64,000 nt of DNA from Butyriboletus loyo (taxonomy: Eukaryota; Basidiomycota; Agaricomycetes; Boletales; Boletaceae). Positions 11,904 to 23,820 of the stretch are shown one piece after another. Under the pieces are notes generated by a model. That model was not told the origin of the DNA, searched no databases, and worked only from the letters and a program-made list of their open reading frames with translations. Numbering within the stretch: position 1 is the stretch's first letter; each line of letters opens with the position of its first letter. The position numbers were made by a program, and so were the translations under genes. The stretch lies in the NCBI GenBank assembly GCA_038093515.1, contig JBBPSI010000002.1, forward strand, positions 605,858 through 669,857, in the 5' to 3' direction.

Positions 11904-13031
11904 TCATACTTTGTTCTCTTTACCATCTGCCTCATCTATCGTCATCTTTTGCTCCTCATTTCCTCCGGACTGATCCCCGCTTCCTCTCACGAATCTGGTC
12001 TCCAATGTTTCCAAGAATGGACGTGACCCGACGGTTGTTACGGAGGTGATTGGAGTTGGATGATCACTCATATGTCCTGGACTCGGATCGTCAAGTTCGT
12101 CTACGAGTCCTATCACTCGTTGCGATACTGGTTCGTCAAGAGATTCCGTGCCCCCACCCATTTCCATTGTAGGGAGTGCCAGTGGTGATGGCGGAGGGCT
12201 TTGTGATTTAGAACGTCTTGCATCATTGTGCAAGAACGGAATAGGCGAAAACATCGGGGTTGTGGGTGTGGATTGTGATGGACCGGCTGGGAATGTACCT
12301 ATCGAGAACCCATTTTGTGTTAGTTCTACTGGGAATGCATCCCAAGTCGATGTGACAAGGAGTGATTTCTCTGCTGCACGGAGATATTTGCCGATGAACG
12401 TGTAGTGTTGCTTTGGATTTACACAAAGCTCGCACACCCGCTGGATGGTAAACGGGGGATTGCTAGATCACCATTGTCAGTGAACGGTCGGAGTAACGCC
12501 GTCTGACGCACTCTTCGAATTCGTGGAGTTGCCGAAAGATAGAGTTCTTCATCTCGTTCGCTTCGTCTTGATTCATACGAGCTTTGGGTGTTTCGTGAAG
12601 GTTCATTTCGTTGGGCTGGCGAAGGGGGAACGGAGGCAACCTCAAATTCCCTGAGTTGTCTACCACCCCCGTGGCAGGTTTCGAAGGCTCTACGGGCTGA
12701 GCATTGTCGGCAAGGAATAATGCGATATTCTGTGCAAGAACTAAATATCCGGAAGCAAGAATCTGTCGTAGCGCACCTGGCCTATCTTGTACTTGATCAT
12801 CTCCCGGAGAAGTTGCCATTCTGTGCTACCGGGTCGTCAGAGTGGACTCTCGGCACATTATGGGGGCTCACTTCGGTTCGAGAGTGTCGGTAGACGCAAT
12901 ATGCTCCAGGACCAACTGATACTCTGCTCGCTATCTATGAGTCTAGCGCGCAGCAGGACATACTGTGCTATACCTGGACGCCATGCAAAGCTTCTCGATA
13001 GGTCGTATGGGGATCCGGTTGTGGATGTCAT
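11904..13031 (-). CDS. PPP4R2: Protein phosphatase 4 regulatory subunit 2 family
   Basis: Exons 12974-13031, 12872-12923, 12777-12825, 12512-12729 and 11904-12462, about 311 residues. The N-terminal fold reads RPEYQLVLEHIASTDTLEPN, EWQLLREMIKYKIGQNIALFL, then HEFEDNPPFTIQRVCELCV and KQHYTFIGKYLRAAEKSLLV, the conserved core of PPP4R2. The C-terminal half is acidic and Ser/Pro-rich and probably disordered. Known role: targets the PP4 catalytic subunit, for example to DNA-damage substrates. The yeast counterpart is PSY4. Start at 13031 (MTSTTGSPYD) is the first ATG upstream of the conserved block. Confidence 0.88.
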
Positions 13032-13341
13032 GATAGGCCTTTGACGACGAGCTTGGCGCGTCCTAATGTATACTTACGTGACGATGGATTAACAAAGCTT
13101 GCACTGGCCCAATTATACTTGCACTGTTCACTCTTCGGAGCTGAGGTTCCTCGAGGTCTACAAATCGTAGACTGCTCTCTGGTTGTAATGTTGATGAAAC
13201 GATTACCTCAATATTGAGCCCAACAGCGATGGCTGTGGACGGCCGACTGCTTTAGGCTGTGCGAAGATCTGGGATAATCAGGATGCTTGTGTTTCTAGTT
13301 GGCGTGCAACTGTGCACACGACCCATTTAAATGTCTTCTGA

Positions 13342-14918
13342 ATGAATCCACCTCGAACAGATGAGTTCATGATGTCGCCCTTGGACAATTTCAACTTGGA
13401 AATGCATAGCAACGTCAGGACGAAGAGGACCGACGCCAAGAGGCGCCTCAAACTTCTCAAGTCATATGCCCCAGACTGGTGCATGAGTTTGACAGAAGCA
13501 TGCCATCATGATATTGATCTGTTTTTTTAGGATTATAACGCTACTTTTGGCGTAAGTCCTTTTCGTCGGGGCCCACCAGGCTCCTCATATCCAAGTTTGA
13601 TGCAGAGTCGTGTTCTTTGCTTTGAACTCTGTCCATGGGTTCAGAAGAGATTTTTCTGTCAATGACGAAACGTAGGTTGCCGTCGAACTGCGGAACCTAG
13701 CAGTATTATTAACCACTTCCCCCTAGGATCCGTTTCCCGTAAGCTTGGTTCATAACCCCCATCTCGAAGCTGACATTCGACAAACAGTTATGCTGTCCAG
13801 GAACGTGTACCAGTGCGTGCTATCTATATATTGACCACACGTTTTTTCTCAAAGATGTCGATTATGCCCAGGATGTTGCTCTATATTTCGTCGCCTTCGT
13901 GGCTCCTTTGGTCATACAGCTTGCCGTCAACTTGATTACCATTCGATCTTTTTGGGACTATCATAACAGTGTACTTGGCTGTTCGTTAATTTATTTTCTT
14001 TACGATTAACCCTATCAATTGACGGATTGTTCCAGTGATTCTTGGTTTGGCTATCACCGGTGCTGTCACACAATTCTCCAAGATTACAGTCGGTCGTCCC
14101 CGTCCAGGTTTGGTTTAACCACATTGCCTGTCTCCCAGTATTAACAATTAGGATTGCATACGGTTTCTAGACCTCATTTCTCGTTGTATCCCAGCATCCG
14201 GATCTCGGGATCCAACCTACGGGTTGTCAACCGATGCCATCTGTACACAGACGGATCAGTCGATTATGCGCGATGGGTGGCGCAGCTTCCCAAGTGGCCA
14301 CTCAAGCCGTAGGCCTATCAGATATGCATTCCCTCATAAATGCTGAGCATGATCGATGTAGTATCTTTTGCGGGTCTGGGATTCCTTTCTTGCTATCTCG
14401 CGGGCAAAATGCACCTATTCGATACTAGGGGTCATGCGGTAAGCGTGATCAAAATCCTGGCGAAACTAGCCCTCTAAAACAATTTACCAGCACAAGGCTT
14501 GGATATCTGTAACCCCGTTGGCTGGTGCAACCCTTGTAGCTATTTCACGTACGATGGACTATAGGCGTATGTTTCTTCCGGACTCCTGATACGTCGTGAT
14601 TAACATCAGTGTATATTAGATCACTGGGAAGATGTTCTCGCCGGTGCCATCTTAGGGTTTGTTATCGCATACTTCGCCTACCGACAATATTTCCCTTCAC
14701 TCGCTTCCCCCACGTCACATCGTCCTTATTCCCCTCGTATTCCACGCGACGAGTCTGTTCTGCCTACAACGACGCAGGATTCCCAGCGTTTCCCCGACAG
14801 TGAGGATGGCGAACAGGTAGAGCTCAATGACGGTGGTGTAGCTAGGCCCGACCCTGGCCAACTGAAGGACATATGGAGAGAAGACGAGGGTCAATCGAGC
14901 CATGCACCAATTTCTTGA
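13342..14918 (+). CDS. DPP1: PAP2-type lipid phosphatase, DPP1-like
   Basis: Eleven exons: 13342-13478, 13531-13551, 13606-13671, 13727-13738, 13788-13812, 13872-13980, 14036-14107, 14171-14308, 14362-14438, 14491-14566 and 14620-14918, 343 residues. Several membrane segments precede the three phosphatase motifs: KITVGRPRP, PSGHSSLSFAG and SRTMDYRHHWEDV. The tail is cytosolic, Pro/Ser-rich and acidic. Known role of the family: diacylglycerol pyrophosphate, phosphatidate and related lipid dephosphorylation. Exon 4 is 12 nt (IRFP region) and exon 2 is 21 nt. The intron 14108-14170 was ended at TTTCTAG because the nearer AG breaks frame. Start at 13342; an ATG pair at 13369 is also possible. Confidence 0.9.
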
Positions 14919-15237
14919 GCCATGGACGCGAGTTCGTTCCCAGTAACACACAGTTGAGGTTTAGGTTTTCGTTTCTCGGGTTTTCCGAGGGATCCTTTTA
15001 CAAAACTTAGATAACTTGTTTTATGGTTCTTGCTACCCGCACGACTTGGACTCGTATGGACACTCGGGTAATGCATATTGTTTGACATCGACATCGCTCA
15101 GTAGGTTTACATCGACCAACCAGCTTATCGGTCCTTCGGATCCCCTCGACTTTGGCGCCCAAAACTTCTCGGACTTGCCACCCGACACCTTAAAGCGGTA
15201 AAGTAACACTCCTCAACCTCAACCCAACCCCCTCCTC
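14919..15237. other. Intergenic, SER1 promoter
   Basis: Between two genes on the + strand. A C/T-rich tract precedes the SER1 ATG, as is common in fungal leaders. No gene recognised. Confidence 0.5.
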
Positions 15238-16504
15238 ATGTCCGATCGAGTGGTTAACTTTGGTGCAGGGCCTTCAGCCCTACCAGAGGAAGTCCTCGCA
15301 GAAGCCTGCAAAGGACTACTCAACTTCCAAAACACTGGTATTGGTATCGCAGAGATATCGCATCGTTCACCAAATTTCGACAGATTCATCCGGGAGGTCG
15401 AGGAGAACATAAGAACAATGCTCCAGCTCCCTCAGGACTACAAGGTTCTCTTTTCCCAAGGAGGTGGAACCGCGCAATTTTCTGCGGTGGTATTGAACAT
15501 GTTGGCAAGATATCGAAGTCGCGGCGGCGCGGCTCAGAAGCCCGCAATGGACTATGTTATCACCGGCTCCTGGAGTGAAAAGGCGATGAAAGAAGCGAAA
15601 AGGCTTGGGGTAGGGGACGTCAACGTGGTCGTCGACGCGCAGACAATTTCCGAGGACGGAAAGAAGACTTTTAACCACATCCCCGATCGTGACAGCTACA
15701 GAGATAAATTCTCGGAAGATCCAGCTCTTATCTACTATTGCGCCAACGAAACCATCGACGGCGTCGAATTCGATTATGATCTGGAAAGCCCTACTTCATT
15801 CCCATTCGACAGCCTCCCCGATGGCGCCCCGCTCGTTGCGGATTATTCTTCCTCTTTCATGTCATGTCCCATCCCACGCATCGAAAAACATGCAGTTATT
15901 TACGCCGGCGCGCAAAAGAACATTGGACCTGCGGGTTTGACAATCATCATCGTCAGAGACGAGTGGGCAAACGTATTGGACAGCACCATTCCATTGTGTT
16001 TATCATACAAGAATCTGGTGGACAGTCGCAGCTTGTACAACACCCCTCCAGTCCTGTCGATATATATCACAGGTCTTGTCCTTCAGCGGATGTTGGAGCT
16101 GGGGGAACGGAACGGACGGGCTAGGGAGAAAACACTCGAGTATTATAGGGAATGCACTGCCAGGAAAGCCTCGAAATTATATGCTTCCCTGAAGGAAGGG
16201 GAAGCCCGGGGGGTTTTCAAAGGCAAGGTGCTGGAGGGCTCGGGCAGCAAGATGAATGTCGTGTTTGACATAGTTGGCGGAGAGGATAGGCTGAAAGAGT
16301 TTGTGTCCGGCGCAGAGCAGAGGGGAATGAAAGGGATCAAAGGCCATCGGTAAGCAATTCCCTACATCGATTTGTTGAATGCCAAAAATAACAAAAGAAA
16401 AAACACTCTTTAGGTCCGTTGGAGGCGTCCGCATTTCACTCTACAACGCACTGACGGAAGATCATGTGGATAGACTAATTCAGTACATGAATGAATTCGT
16501 ATAA
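15238..16504 (+). CDS. SER1: Phosphoserine aminotransferase
   Basis: Exons 15238-16349 and 16414-16504, 400 residues. Seen: NFGAGPSALPEEVL at the start, GIAEISHRS, FSQGGGTAQFSAV, YYCANETIDGVEF, VADYSSSFMSCPI and the PLP-lysine segment AGAQKNIGPAG near residue 225, and VGGVRISLYNALTEDHV encoded by the short second exon. Known role: converts 3-phosphohydroxypyruvate to phosphoserine with glutamate, a fold-type I PLP enzyme. Only one intron, in contrast to its neighbours. Start fixed by the MSDRVVNFGAGP block. Confidence 0.97.
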
Positions 16505-16633
16505 GATGCTGGCATGTGGGGCAAGGCTTCAACGCCAGCCTAACAAATGTTGTCCATCAACTCTACTTTTGGTGAAGCTGGCGACGAGTCATTGAATTGA
16601 TATATATATTGTTTTGGCCAGGCGATAATATAA

Positions 16634-16722
16634 GTCACTTTGCCGGAGTGGTTAACGGGATCGCCTGCTATCAGCACAGCGGTTGGGCTTTGCCCGCGAG
16701 TGTTCGAATCGCTCAGGTGACG
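16634..16722 (+). tRNA. tRNA-Ser(GCU) with a 7-nt intron
   Basis: Acceptor stem GTCACTT pairs with AGGTGAC, with discriminator G at 16722. D stem CCG/CGG, anticodon stem ATCGC/GCGGT, and a variable arm GGGCTTTGCCC of serine type. T stem GAGTG/CGCTC with loop TTCGAAT. The anticodon GCT is at 16667-16669. The anticodon loop is too long by seven bases, fitting an intron TCAGCAC at 16671-16677 after position 37. Confidence 0.85.
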
Positions 16723-16723
16723 C

Positions 16724-16729
16724 TTTTTT
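16724..16729 (+). terminator. Pol III terminator of tRNA-Ser
   Basis: Run of six T directly after the tRNA 3' end. Confidence 0.75.
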
Positions 16730-17033
16730 ACATCGACGACGTTGGCGCAGTGTACGACGTGGATCAAGCCCTATCCGAGACTTTAGATTGCCATGATCAT
16801 CGGGCGACGGTACACATTTGACGATGCAACTCCTCACAATCGAGACTTTGTTACAATGTAGCACCACGGCGTATTTCCAGAGGTATGGATAAAACTGAAG
16901 TAGTTGGATGAAACGACGACTTGGAATTATACAATTTTGGAAGCACTCGTACCTGCTAGCAGTAGCGTCATACAAGCCTAAGTCGTATTGGGCTAGAATT
17001 GTTCCTAAAAGTCTGCTCCGAATGGATAACGCG
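16730..17033. other. Spacer between tRNA genes
   Basis: No protein or further RNA gene recognised. A 129-residue minus-strand frame here is a shadow that also crosses the tRNA-Ser gene. Confidence 0.5.
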
Positions 17034-17117
17034 TGCCCCATGGCTGAGTTGGTTACAGCGTCCGACTGTTAAACCACCTACATCGGAAGGTCGTGAGTTC
17101 GAGCCTCACTGGGGCAG
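17034..17117 (+). tRNA. tRNA-Asn(GUU) with a 10-nt intron
   Basis: Acceptor stem TGCCCCA/TGGGGCA with discriminator G at 17117, D stem GCTG/CAGC, anticodon stem TCCGA/TCGGA, and T arm GTGAG-TTCGAGC-CTCAC. Anticodon GTT is at 17068-17070. The intron AACCACCTAC (17072-17081) follows A37. Confidence 0.88.
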
Positions 17118-17122
17118 GCCAC

Positions 17123-17127
17123 TTTTT
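17123..17127 (+). terminator. Pol III terminator of tRNA-Asn
   Basis: Run of five T, six bases after the tRNA. Confidence 0.7.
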
Positions 17128-17331
17128 GGCTTGGAGTCTGGTTTAATGGGTGAATGATGATATTTCAATTCGTGACTGGTGAAAGATCGATGAACGAGTG
17201 GAGCAGATGGGCTCAAAGGTTGAAAGAAACAGTAGGGCCCAAGATGATATGACGGTAACACCAAGTTACTTGAATAACTTCAAGTTGAACTCCACAGTCA
17301 ACGTTCATTGGGTAGACAAAAAAGGAATAGC

Positions 17332-17335
17332 AAAA
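17332..17335 (-). terminator. Pol III terminator of the minus-strand tRNA-Asn
   Basis: Four A on the + strand read as TTTT just after the tRNA end; a longer run of six lies at 17318-17323. Confidence 0.55.
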
Positions 17336-17339
17336 GTGA

Positions 17340-17422
17340 CTGCCCCGGTGAGGCTCGAACTCACGACCTTCCGATGCCAAGACGTAACAGTCGGACGCTG
17401 TAACCAACTCAGCCACAGGGCA
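17340..17422 (-). tRNA. tRNA-Asn(GUU), second copy, with a 9-nt intron
   Basis: Same body as the copy at 17034 but on the other strand. Acceptor stem TGCCCTG/CGGGGCA differs from that copy at positions 6, 7 and 66; the 7:66 pair changes from A:U to G:C, which supports function. Anticodon at 17386-17388. The intron (17376-17384) is unlike that of the other copy. Confidence 0.88.
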
Positions 17423-17531
17423 CATACTTTGGCGCTTCTCCCGAAATAATATAGACCTCACCACGAGATTGGCTGTAAATACCAAGTTCTGGATGTTTTA
17501 CGCATCGTTTTGCCTCAAAGCACCTAGACAA

Positions 17532-19087
17532 CTACCGGCGACCTTTCACTTTTTTTGTCCTGGGCATCCCTGCCTCAACAACATCATCGTCTCGATCCTT
17601 GTCATCTCGCCCCACATCCCCATCCCGTCTCCGCTTTTTCCCCCCATTTGATCTCGCCTCCTCTTTCAGCTCGTTCACAGCCAACCGGCCAGCTTCATCT
17701 ACACGCTCTTTGAGGAGTATCACCTCTTCCTTGCTGGTAGGAAAAAGTTCCAGTGTCTTCCCGATGACCTTTTCTATGCGTTGAAGTAGTTCAACATCGT
17801 ATTGGGTGACTATCGTGATTGATTTTCCAGCGCGTCCTGCACGGGCTGTTCGTCCGACACGGTGAATGTAATCTTTTGAATGCGTAGGAATGTCAAAGTT
17901 GATCACCACGTCCACAGATGGTATGTCAAGACCACTATTTCCAATGGTCAGCTCGTTGGAGGACGTGTCATATTATGCTGTACATACCGACTGGCAACAT
18001 CAGTCGCCACTAGAATCTTTCGGCCTCCTGTTTTAAATTTATTGAGTGCACCTAAGCGCTGACTCTGGCTGAGTTTTCCATGAAGGGGAACGGCTGGGAA
18101 CCCAAGCGTACGAAGTACGATAGATAACCTGCAGGACGGATAGGCATAAACGATATGTAAAAATTCGATGCTGTATGCATACCTTTGTGCATCATGTACT
18201 GTCCTGGTAAAAACAATAATTGAATTCGAAGCCAGCTCATTTGCCAGATAGACCAAGTGAACATCTTTCTGTATCAACGGAACAAAAAGATAGTATTGTA
18301 GCAGGGTTGATACAGTTTGATACCTAGAGCCGTACATTAATTATGCAGCGGAGGGACAGGAACGGTTTACTCACTTTGACGAGACCTCGACTCGTACAGG
18401 ATTTGACAAACTAGCTCTTTGTAGTTTCGCGATCTTCGTAGTCATTGTCGCAGAAAAGAGGTAAGTAGTCCGCTCCTTTGGTATCACCTTGAGGATTTGG
18501 TCGATATCGGCGCCAAAGTCCATGTCCAAGAGGCGATCGGCCTCGTCCATGACCTTCGTCGTGCAACAATAAGCCTGCGCGCACACTCAAGAGACGATGG
18601 TGCCCACCAAAAATTTCAAGTTTCTTAGACTGAACCCTTTGGTGCTCTGAAGATGGTCATTCAGACGACCGGGCGTTGCAACAACGATGTGCGGTCGCTT
18701 CGCGAGGGCGATAGCCTGGGGCATTTTATCCACTCCTCCGATTAAAACTAAGCAGCGGACTCCCATGGCTGCTCCGAGAGACTCGAATTGTTGTGATATC
18801 TGGTAGGCGAGCTCACGTGTGGGTGCGAGCACGCAAGCAAAGAGTCCTTTTGGTTCCTCCCATAGCTTTTGTAGGATGGGCAGAGCGAATGCGGCGGTTT
18901 TGCCTGATCCCGTTTCTGCGACGCCAATGATGTCACGGCCTTCGAGAGCATAGGGAAGGACTTGTTGTTGGATTTCGGTCGGTGTCTTGAAGCTGATCTG
19001 GTCGAGTGCCTGGAGGAGAGGTTCGATCAGGCCAAGGTCTCTGAAAGTCTTTGTAGTGGATGTGCTGGCTTCGTCTGGTGTTGGCAT
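17532..19087 (-). CDS. RRP3: DEAD-box rRNA-processing helicase
   Basis: Exons 18608-19087, 18375-18553, 18183-18323, 17988-18128 and 17532-17934, 447 residues. Motifs in order: Q motif (FRDLGL...TPTEIQ), Walker A AETGSGKT (57-64), [21 protein letters not shown] (163-166), [30 protein letters not shown] and [13 protein letters not shown]. The tail is Lys/Arg/Asp-rich ([17 protein letters not shown]). Known role: nucleolar helicase for 18S pre-rRNA maturation; the human counterpart is DDX47. Choice of RRP3 over other DEAD proteins rests on the short N terminus and the [15 protein letters not shown] block. It diverges from TRS130 across 115 bp. Confidence 0.92.
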
Positions 19088-19202
19088 TTAGGACTTGAAG
19101 ATATTTGGCGGCGAGCTTACGTTTTTGCCACGAGCCTTAGTACTAGTCGACAGGACAACTCAGACTTGGTGCGCGTACTTGTATCAAGCATCGACGCGAC
19201 CA

Positions 19203-22200
19203 ATGTCAAACCAGCATGTTCTTGTGACGTTTGCTACACCCCCTTCCTTCCAGTCCTCCGACACCTGCAAGCAAGTGATTGCGGCTTTACGTTCACAGTT
19301 ACCCTTGCGCAGCATTCACTGGAGGGGTGCTTCCCGACCCAGTATACGCACTATCCAAGAGCTCGAGGTGACCTTGGTTGCTCTTGATTCCCTTCGGGAC
19401 GAGCTTACCTCTCAAGTTCCCCTTACCGTCCTCGAAAAACCTCTCTTGAATCTATATGTAGTTACGTGTGAAGTGAGTGAAATTGTGTTCCGACTTGGCT
19501 TTATTATCTACACCCCTGTACAGGATAATGAAGCCTACAGAACAACAGCGAAGAAGCAGATTAAAGACTGGCAGATATCCGTCCTGCCAAGGAAGAACCA
19601 GGAATGGCTCATCGTACATGTCGTGCGTCCAGACACCAAAACAGTGGACCGAAAGTTCTTCAACATGAAAGGCTCTGTGTTGGACAAAATAAAAGCAGAT
19701 TTCAACGTTGACAAGCGGGACAGGTAATGCCATGCGTTACTTTGGTTGTGCGTGGTTGTACACAGTACATCATAGGTGCGTGCAGCTCGCCTGGTCTGCC
19801 GGCGAGCAGAGCCCTGCTATTTGGGCCGACCTCATCAGCAAGATCAAGGATTGTCTACTTTCTGCCCTTGATAATGCTGTATCGTCCAGGGAGGAAGAAC
19901 TAAAGCGGTCCGAGGGTCAGCGTCACATGCCCGGGTGGAACTTTTGCACATATTTTATATTGAAGGTAAGCCTACAAGTATTTCATCCGCGATGTCTCAG
20001 GAAAGGAGGTCGTCTCAGGAAAGCCTGGCAACCTCATATGAGGGAATAAATCTCTTCGAGGATGCGCTACAGCAGTACGACGAACTCGAGGCCGCTTTTA
20101 TGCAGGTCCTGAGGGAGAAGAATATGTCGTGGTTCGGAAGTCTCATCCATCCAGCGCCCAATGACGATTCTGTGCCATTGCTATCCACGTCCAAGAAACC
20201 TTATCGTGACCTCATCCTCGCTAACACAATCTCCGTCTTTGACTTGCGGTCATATCTCCTTTCAAGGCAGTCTGCACTACTGAGCAAGTTGTGCCAACCG
20301 TCGGAGATTTGTTGGAAAGCGTTCACATTTCTGAGTACATTTGGAAGACGCTTGAGGGAGGTCGAGGTTAGGGAGTATACCGATGTATTTGGTACCAAAA
20401 TGCTCATACTTTTGCAGCCTTCACTCCCTCAATACTTCATTGAATCTTGGACGTTTTCTTCTGCTCTCAGTGTTCTGGATCAATGCGATTCGTGGGCTTC
20501 TTCATGGCCAGAGATGGATACTCTGCCCCTTGCACGCTACAACGCAAGGAAGGGAGAATTGATCGAACTCGCAAAAAGCCAGGTGCGTACTTGTGCTGGC
20601 GGAAAAAAGTCTCACAATGTTGAGCCAAACACTAGCTTGATATACTTGGTATTAGAGAAAGGTATTTACCTTCAAAACCACCATTCTCGTTGGCGACGCC
20701 AGCACCAGCGGTCGTTTCGGATTTGCCTATCTTTGATAACAAATCTTCGGACTATTTCATCAGTAAGCGCGAGATTATTTCCGCTATCGGGGATAAGGAC
20801 GTCTTCTATGATTTGTACACAACCACTTCCAATCGCGCCATTGACATGTACGCGAAAGCCGGGAGAAGAAAATTCGCCCTCAAAATACACGGTAGCCTCG
20901 CTGCTCTTGATGTGTAGGCTTGCAACCTTGTTTAATCGCTTCGGAAGTTGAGCGCTTGTATATTGCAGCTACCGCGGAAGGCTTTCCAACGCACTCACCA
21001 TATTCTCGTCTCTTCCGGCACATTATGCTCCTCACAAATGGACATCCTTGGAGTCATTGATGCTCTCGCGTGCGATCGACACCCACACCGCATTAAAGAA
21101 ACCGCGCGACCGCGAGTGGATCCACATCTTTCTGGCGTTCCTCAAGACGTATGTGAATGACAAGGGTACGGAGCTAGTCATGTCTGATGAGGATATCATG
21201 AAATACACTGCTGGACTTGTAAGCGCTCTTCGAGAGGCGGCCGAGAAACTTGATTCGGGTCATTGGTTTACCCATATCGCATGTGGATGGTATCACTGAT
21301 CGGGAAAATTTCCAGATCTCGTCCACCCTGATCATCCCGTGATATCAATAAGCGTCGCGGGCGATGCCAGCTCTAGCGCGGATGAAGACAGCCTTTTCCT
21401 GGAAGTTACCGTTAAAAACAGACTACCATGCGTACGGGTGTCTCCGAGCTTGCATCTCGATTGTTGATATTTTTTCCCAGGACGTCATCGTCGACGAGGT
21501 CAGCATAACGCTCGCAGGCCAAGATAGCAATCGTTTGAAGTTTGTGGCACAAGTCGACAAGCTCTCCCCTGGAGATAATTGTCTGACCTTGTACTGTGCG
21601 GTGGGTCACCCTCCAGACGTTTGCTTCGAGATTGTTGAGCAGAACCTGATAGACGACATGTTGCGGTATGTATGCCCTTGACAGTAGCGAGATCCAGATG
21701 TCTCGACTTCGGCTCCAATGGAGTCACAAGGCTTCAGCAGGTGCCATTCCCCTGAAGGGAACAACGGTCTCATTAGTGCGACTCCCACATGATTCCCGAG
21801 CGTTGGATATTCAGCTACGTCAGTCACATGAGGGTAGGTTCTCATGTAGTTCCGTACTCATCGATGTTCATGAGGCCACATTGCAACAGTTGATCTTGGG
21901 GCAATCTCCCGAATGTCGTTGGTGCTGTCCACTGGGCGCAATGATATCTCCATGGCGACTATAAAGTTGTCGGCATCTGGAAGGGTTAACTTTGACTACG
22001 CCAATGCTCAGGTACAGAATCCAGGTCAGCAGTGATTCAGTCTCGCTTGGTGTCTGTTACTGGTACATATCTGGTCTGATAACAGCAGGGGAATTCGACC
22101 CTTCCGAAAGTTGTATCAAAATCGCTGATGTCCCGAAAGACACCAATTTGGTCATTTTGGTCCCGCACACGGATGCTTCGAGGTTTCCCGCGATGGTGTG

Positions 22201-23759
22201 TCAGGAATCTTTCCTATGTGGCTTACCCTTGATAAATACCCCTAAGAAAATTAACGTTAAAGTAACCTATAACACAGTTCTCCAGCCGACAGTTACACGG
22301 TCATTAAGAAACTCAATTGTCGTTAACGTTTCGCTGCCTATTGCAGTCAACGTCGAAGACTTCTTCCGTGGGGAAAGGTATATTTCATCGTCCATGGGTC
22401 CAGATCCACTTTATCTTAGTAACCTCTTTCACAGGTTGTTTTCGAAATTTACCATATCTGCCGCGACCCGTCAATACGTTCGGATATCCTCGGCGGATCT
22501 CCAAGGACCATCTCATGGCCTCAAGGGGGTCAATATTGCCAAGTATCAATCAAGTCATGTTACGATGGTGAGTCAGGTCTTTGAGCGGTGTCCACGGCAG
22601 TACCGACCCTTCGGCAGACAGTTGCCCCGGAACGACCTATCAATTATTTGTTCTCTATCAAATCTGAGCATGGGCCAGGTGCGTGACAATTTTTTTGTTT
22701 TGTTTCCAGCTGAGCGCGATTCAGTTTTAGAGCCCCTTAACCTGGTTGTCGTATACCGCATGCTCCACGAAGGTATCTCCATAAATCTAACAGTTGGTGA
22801 TTGATTAATCAGTGATACGGGCAGAGGTGGCGGCACTGGTACAGCAAATCATCGATGATGTCCTTGCCCAGACTTTGCACAATATTTCACAGGGTCGAGA
22901 GCTGGCAGCAAATATCGCCCAGTACCTGGATGGTGATACCTCATGGGTCGAGCTATATTGCGCCACCGGCGAGCTTCTGATACCCAGCACAGTGGAGACC
23001 CGGGAGGGACTTAGAGGGCTGTTCACCTCCTTACAGCAGGTCCTTTACGTTGCCGCGATACGACGCGCACCTATTCATTTTATTTTTGTTGTATTTTCCA
23101 GAGGCTGGCGCACAGTAGACCGCCCGTGGAGTCACCATCCCCGTGGAGGGAAATCAGGATCCCAGTGGATATTCCACGGATGAACGTTGGTCTGATAGGT
23201 TTTCTAATTGCGAACGAGTTAACTCGAGACGTTCTATTCCAGATTATCGCTGCCGCACGTATCAGAATTCACACTAGCCCATTTGGAAGGGATGTTTCTC
23301 CGGAAAAATCCGGTCCTATCTACGCTGGACAGCCTATCTCCGGCACCCTGTCCATCAGAATATCGCTGTATTGGGCTGACCCAGAACGCAAACGGCGGAA
23401 ATATATGATGCGCTACGATATCGAGGAACACATCAAAGATTGGCTTGTTTGCGGTCGGAAGCGAGGTGAATTTGTGGCTCAGGTAAGCATAATGAACGTG
23501 TCCGTTTTAATAACGCCACATGCATCATCCATGTACACAGGATGCCGAGACTTTCAGCGTCCCTTTGACTTTAATAGCACTCCATCACGGAGAATTGACC
23601 CTTCCAAAAGTCGATGTCAAACCATTACCGCTTGCAGGCGATGACATGACATTACCCGATACCGACACACACCAAGTTCATGGCGCAGAAACAATCTTAG
23701 TACTACCGAGAGGTGGGAGAAGTACGTTCGTGATTGGCATGGGATCACAGGACGGATAA
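19203..23759 (+). CDS. TRS130: TRAPP II subunit TRS130 / TRAPPC10
   Basis: Twenty exons between 19203 and 23759 give about 1180 residues with consistent phase. Conserved blocks: LRSQLPLRSIHWRG near the start, KTVDRKFFNMKGSVLDKIKADFN, EGQRHMPGWNFCTYFILKESL, FEDALQQYDELEAAF, RAIDMYAKAGRRKFALKIHG, LPAHYAPHKWTSLESLMLS, PIAVNVEDFFRG and YMMRYDIEEHIKDWLVCGRKRG. Known role: a defining TRAPP II subunit, part of the exchange factor for Rab GTPases at the late Golgi. Two introns (20367-20417, 23186-23242) are multiples of three without stops; homology decides for splicing. The acceptor after 22678 is ambiguous (22709 or 22724), and the junction 22025-22088 could shift by one codon. Confidence 0.9.
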
Positions 23760-23820
23760 TACGAAAAAGATTATGACTACTTGTTAAAGTGTCGGACACT
23801 GCCGATTAATTATTGGACAT

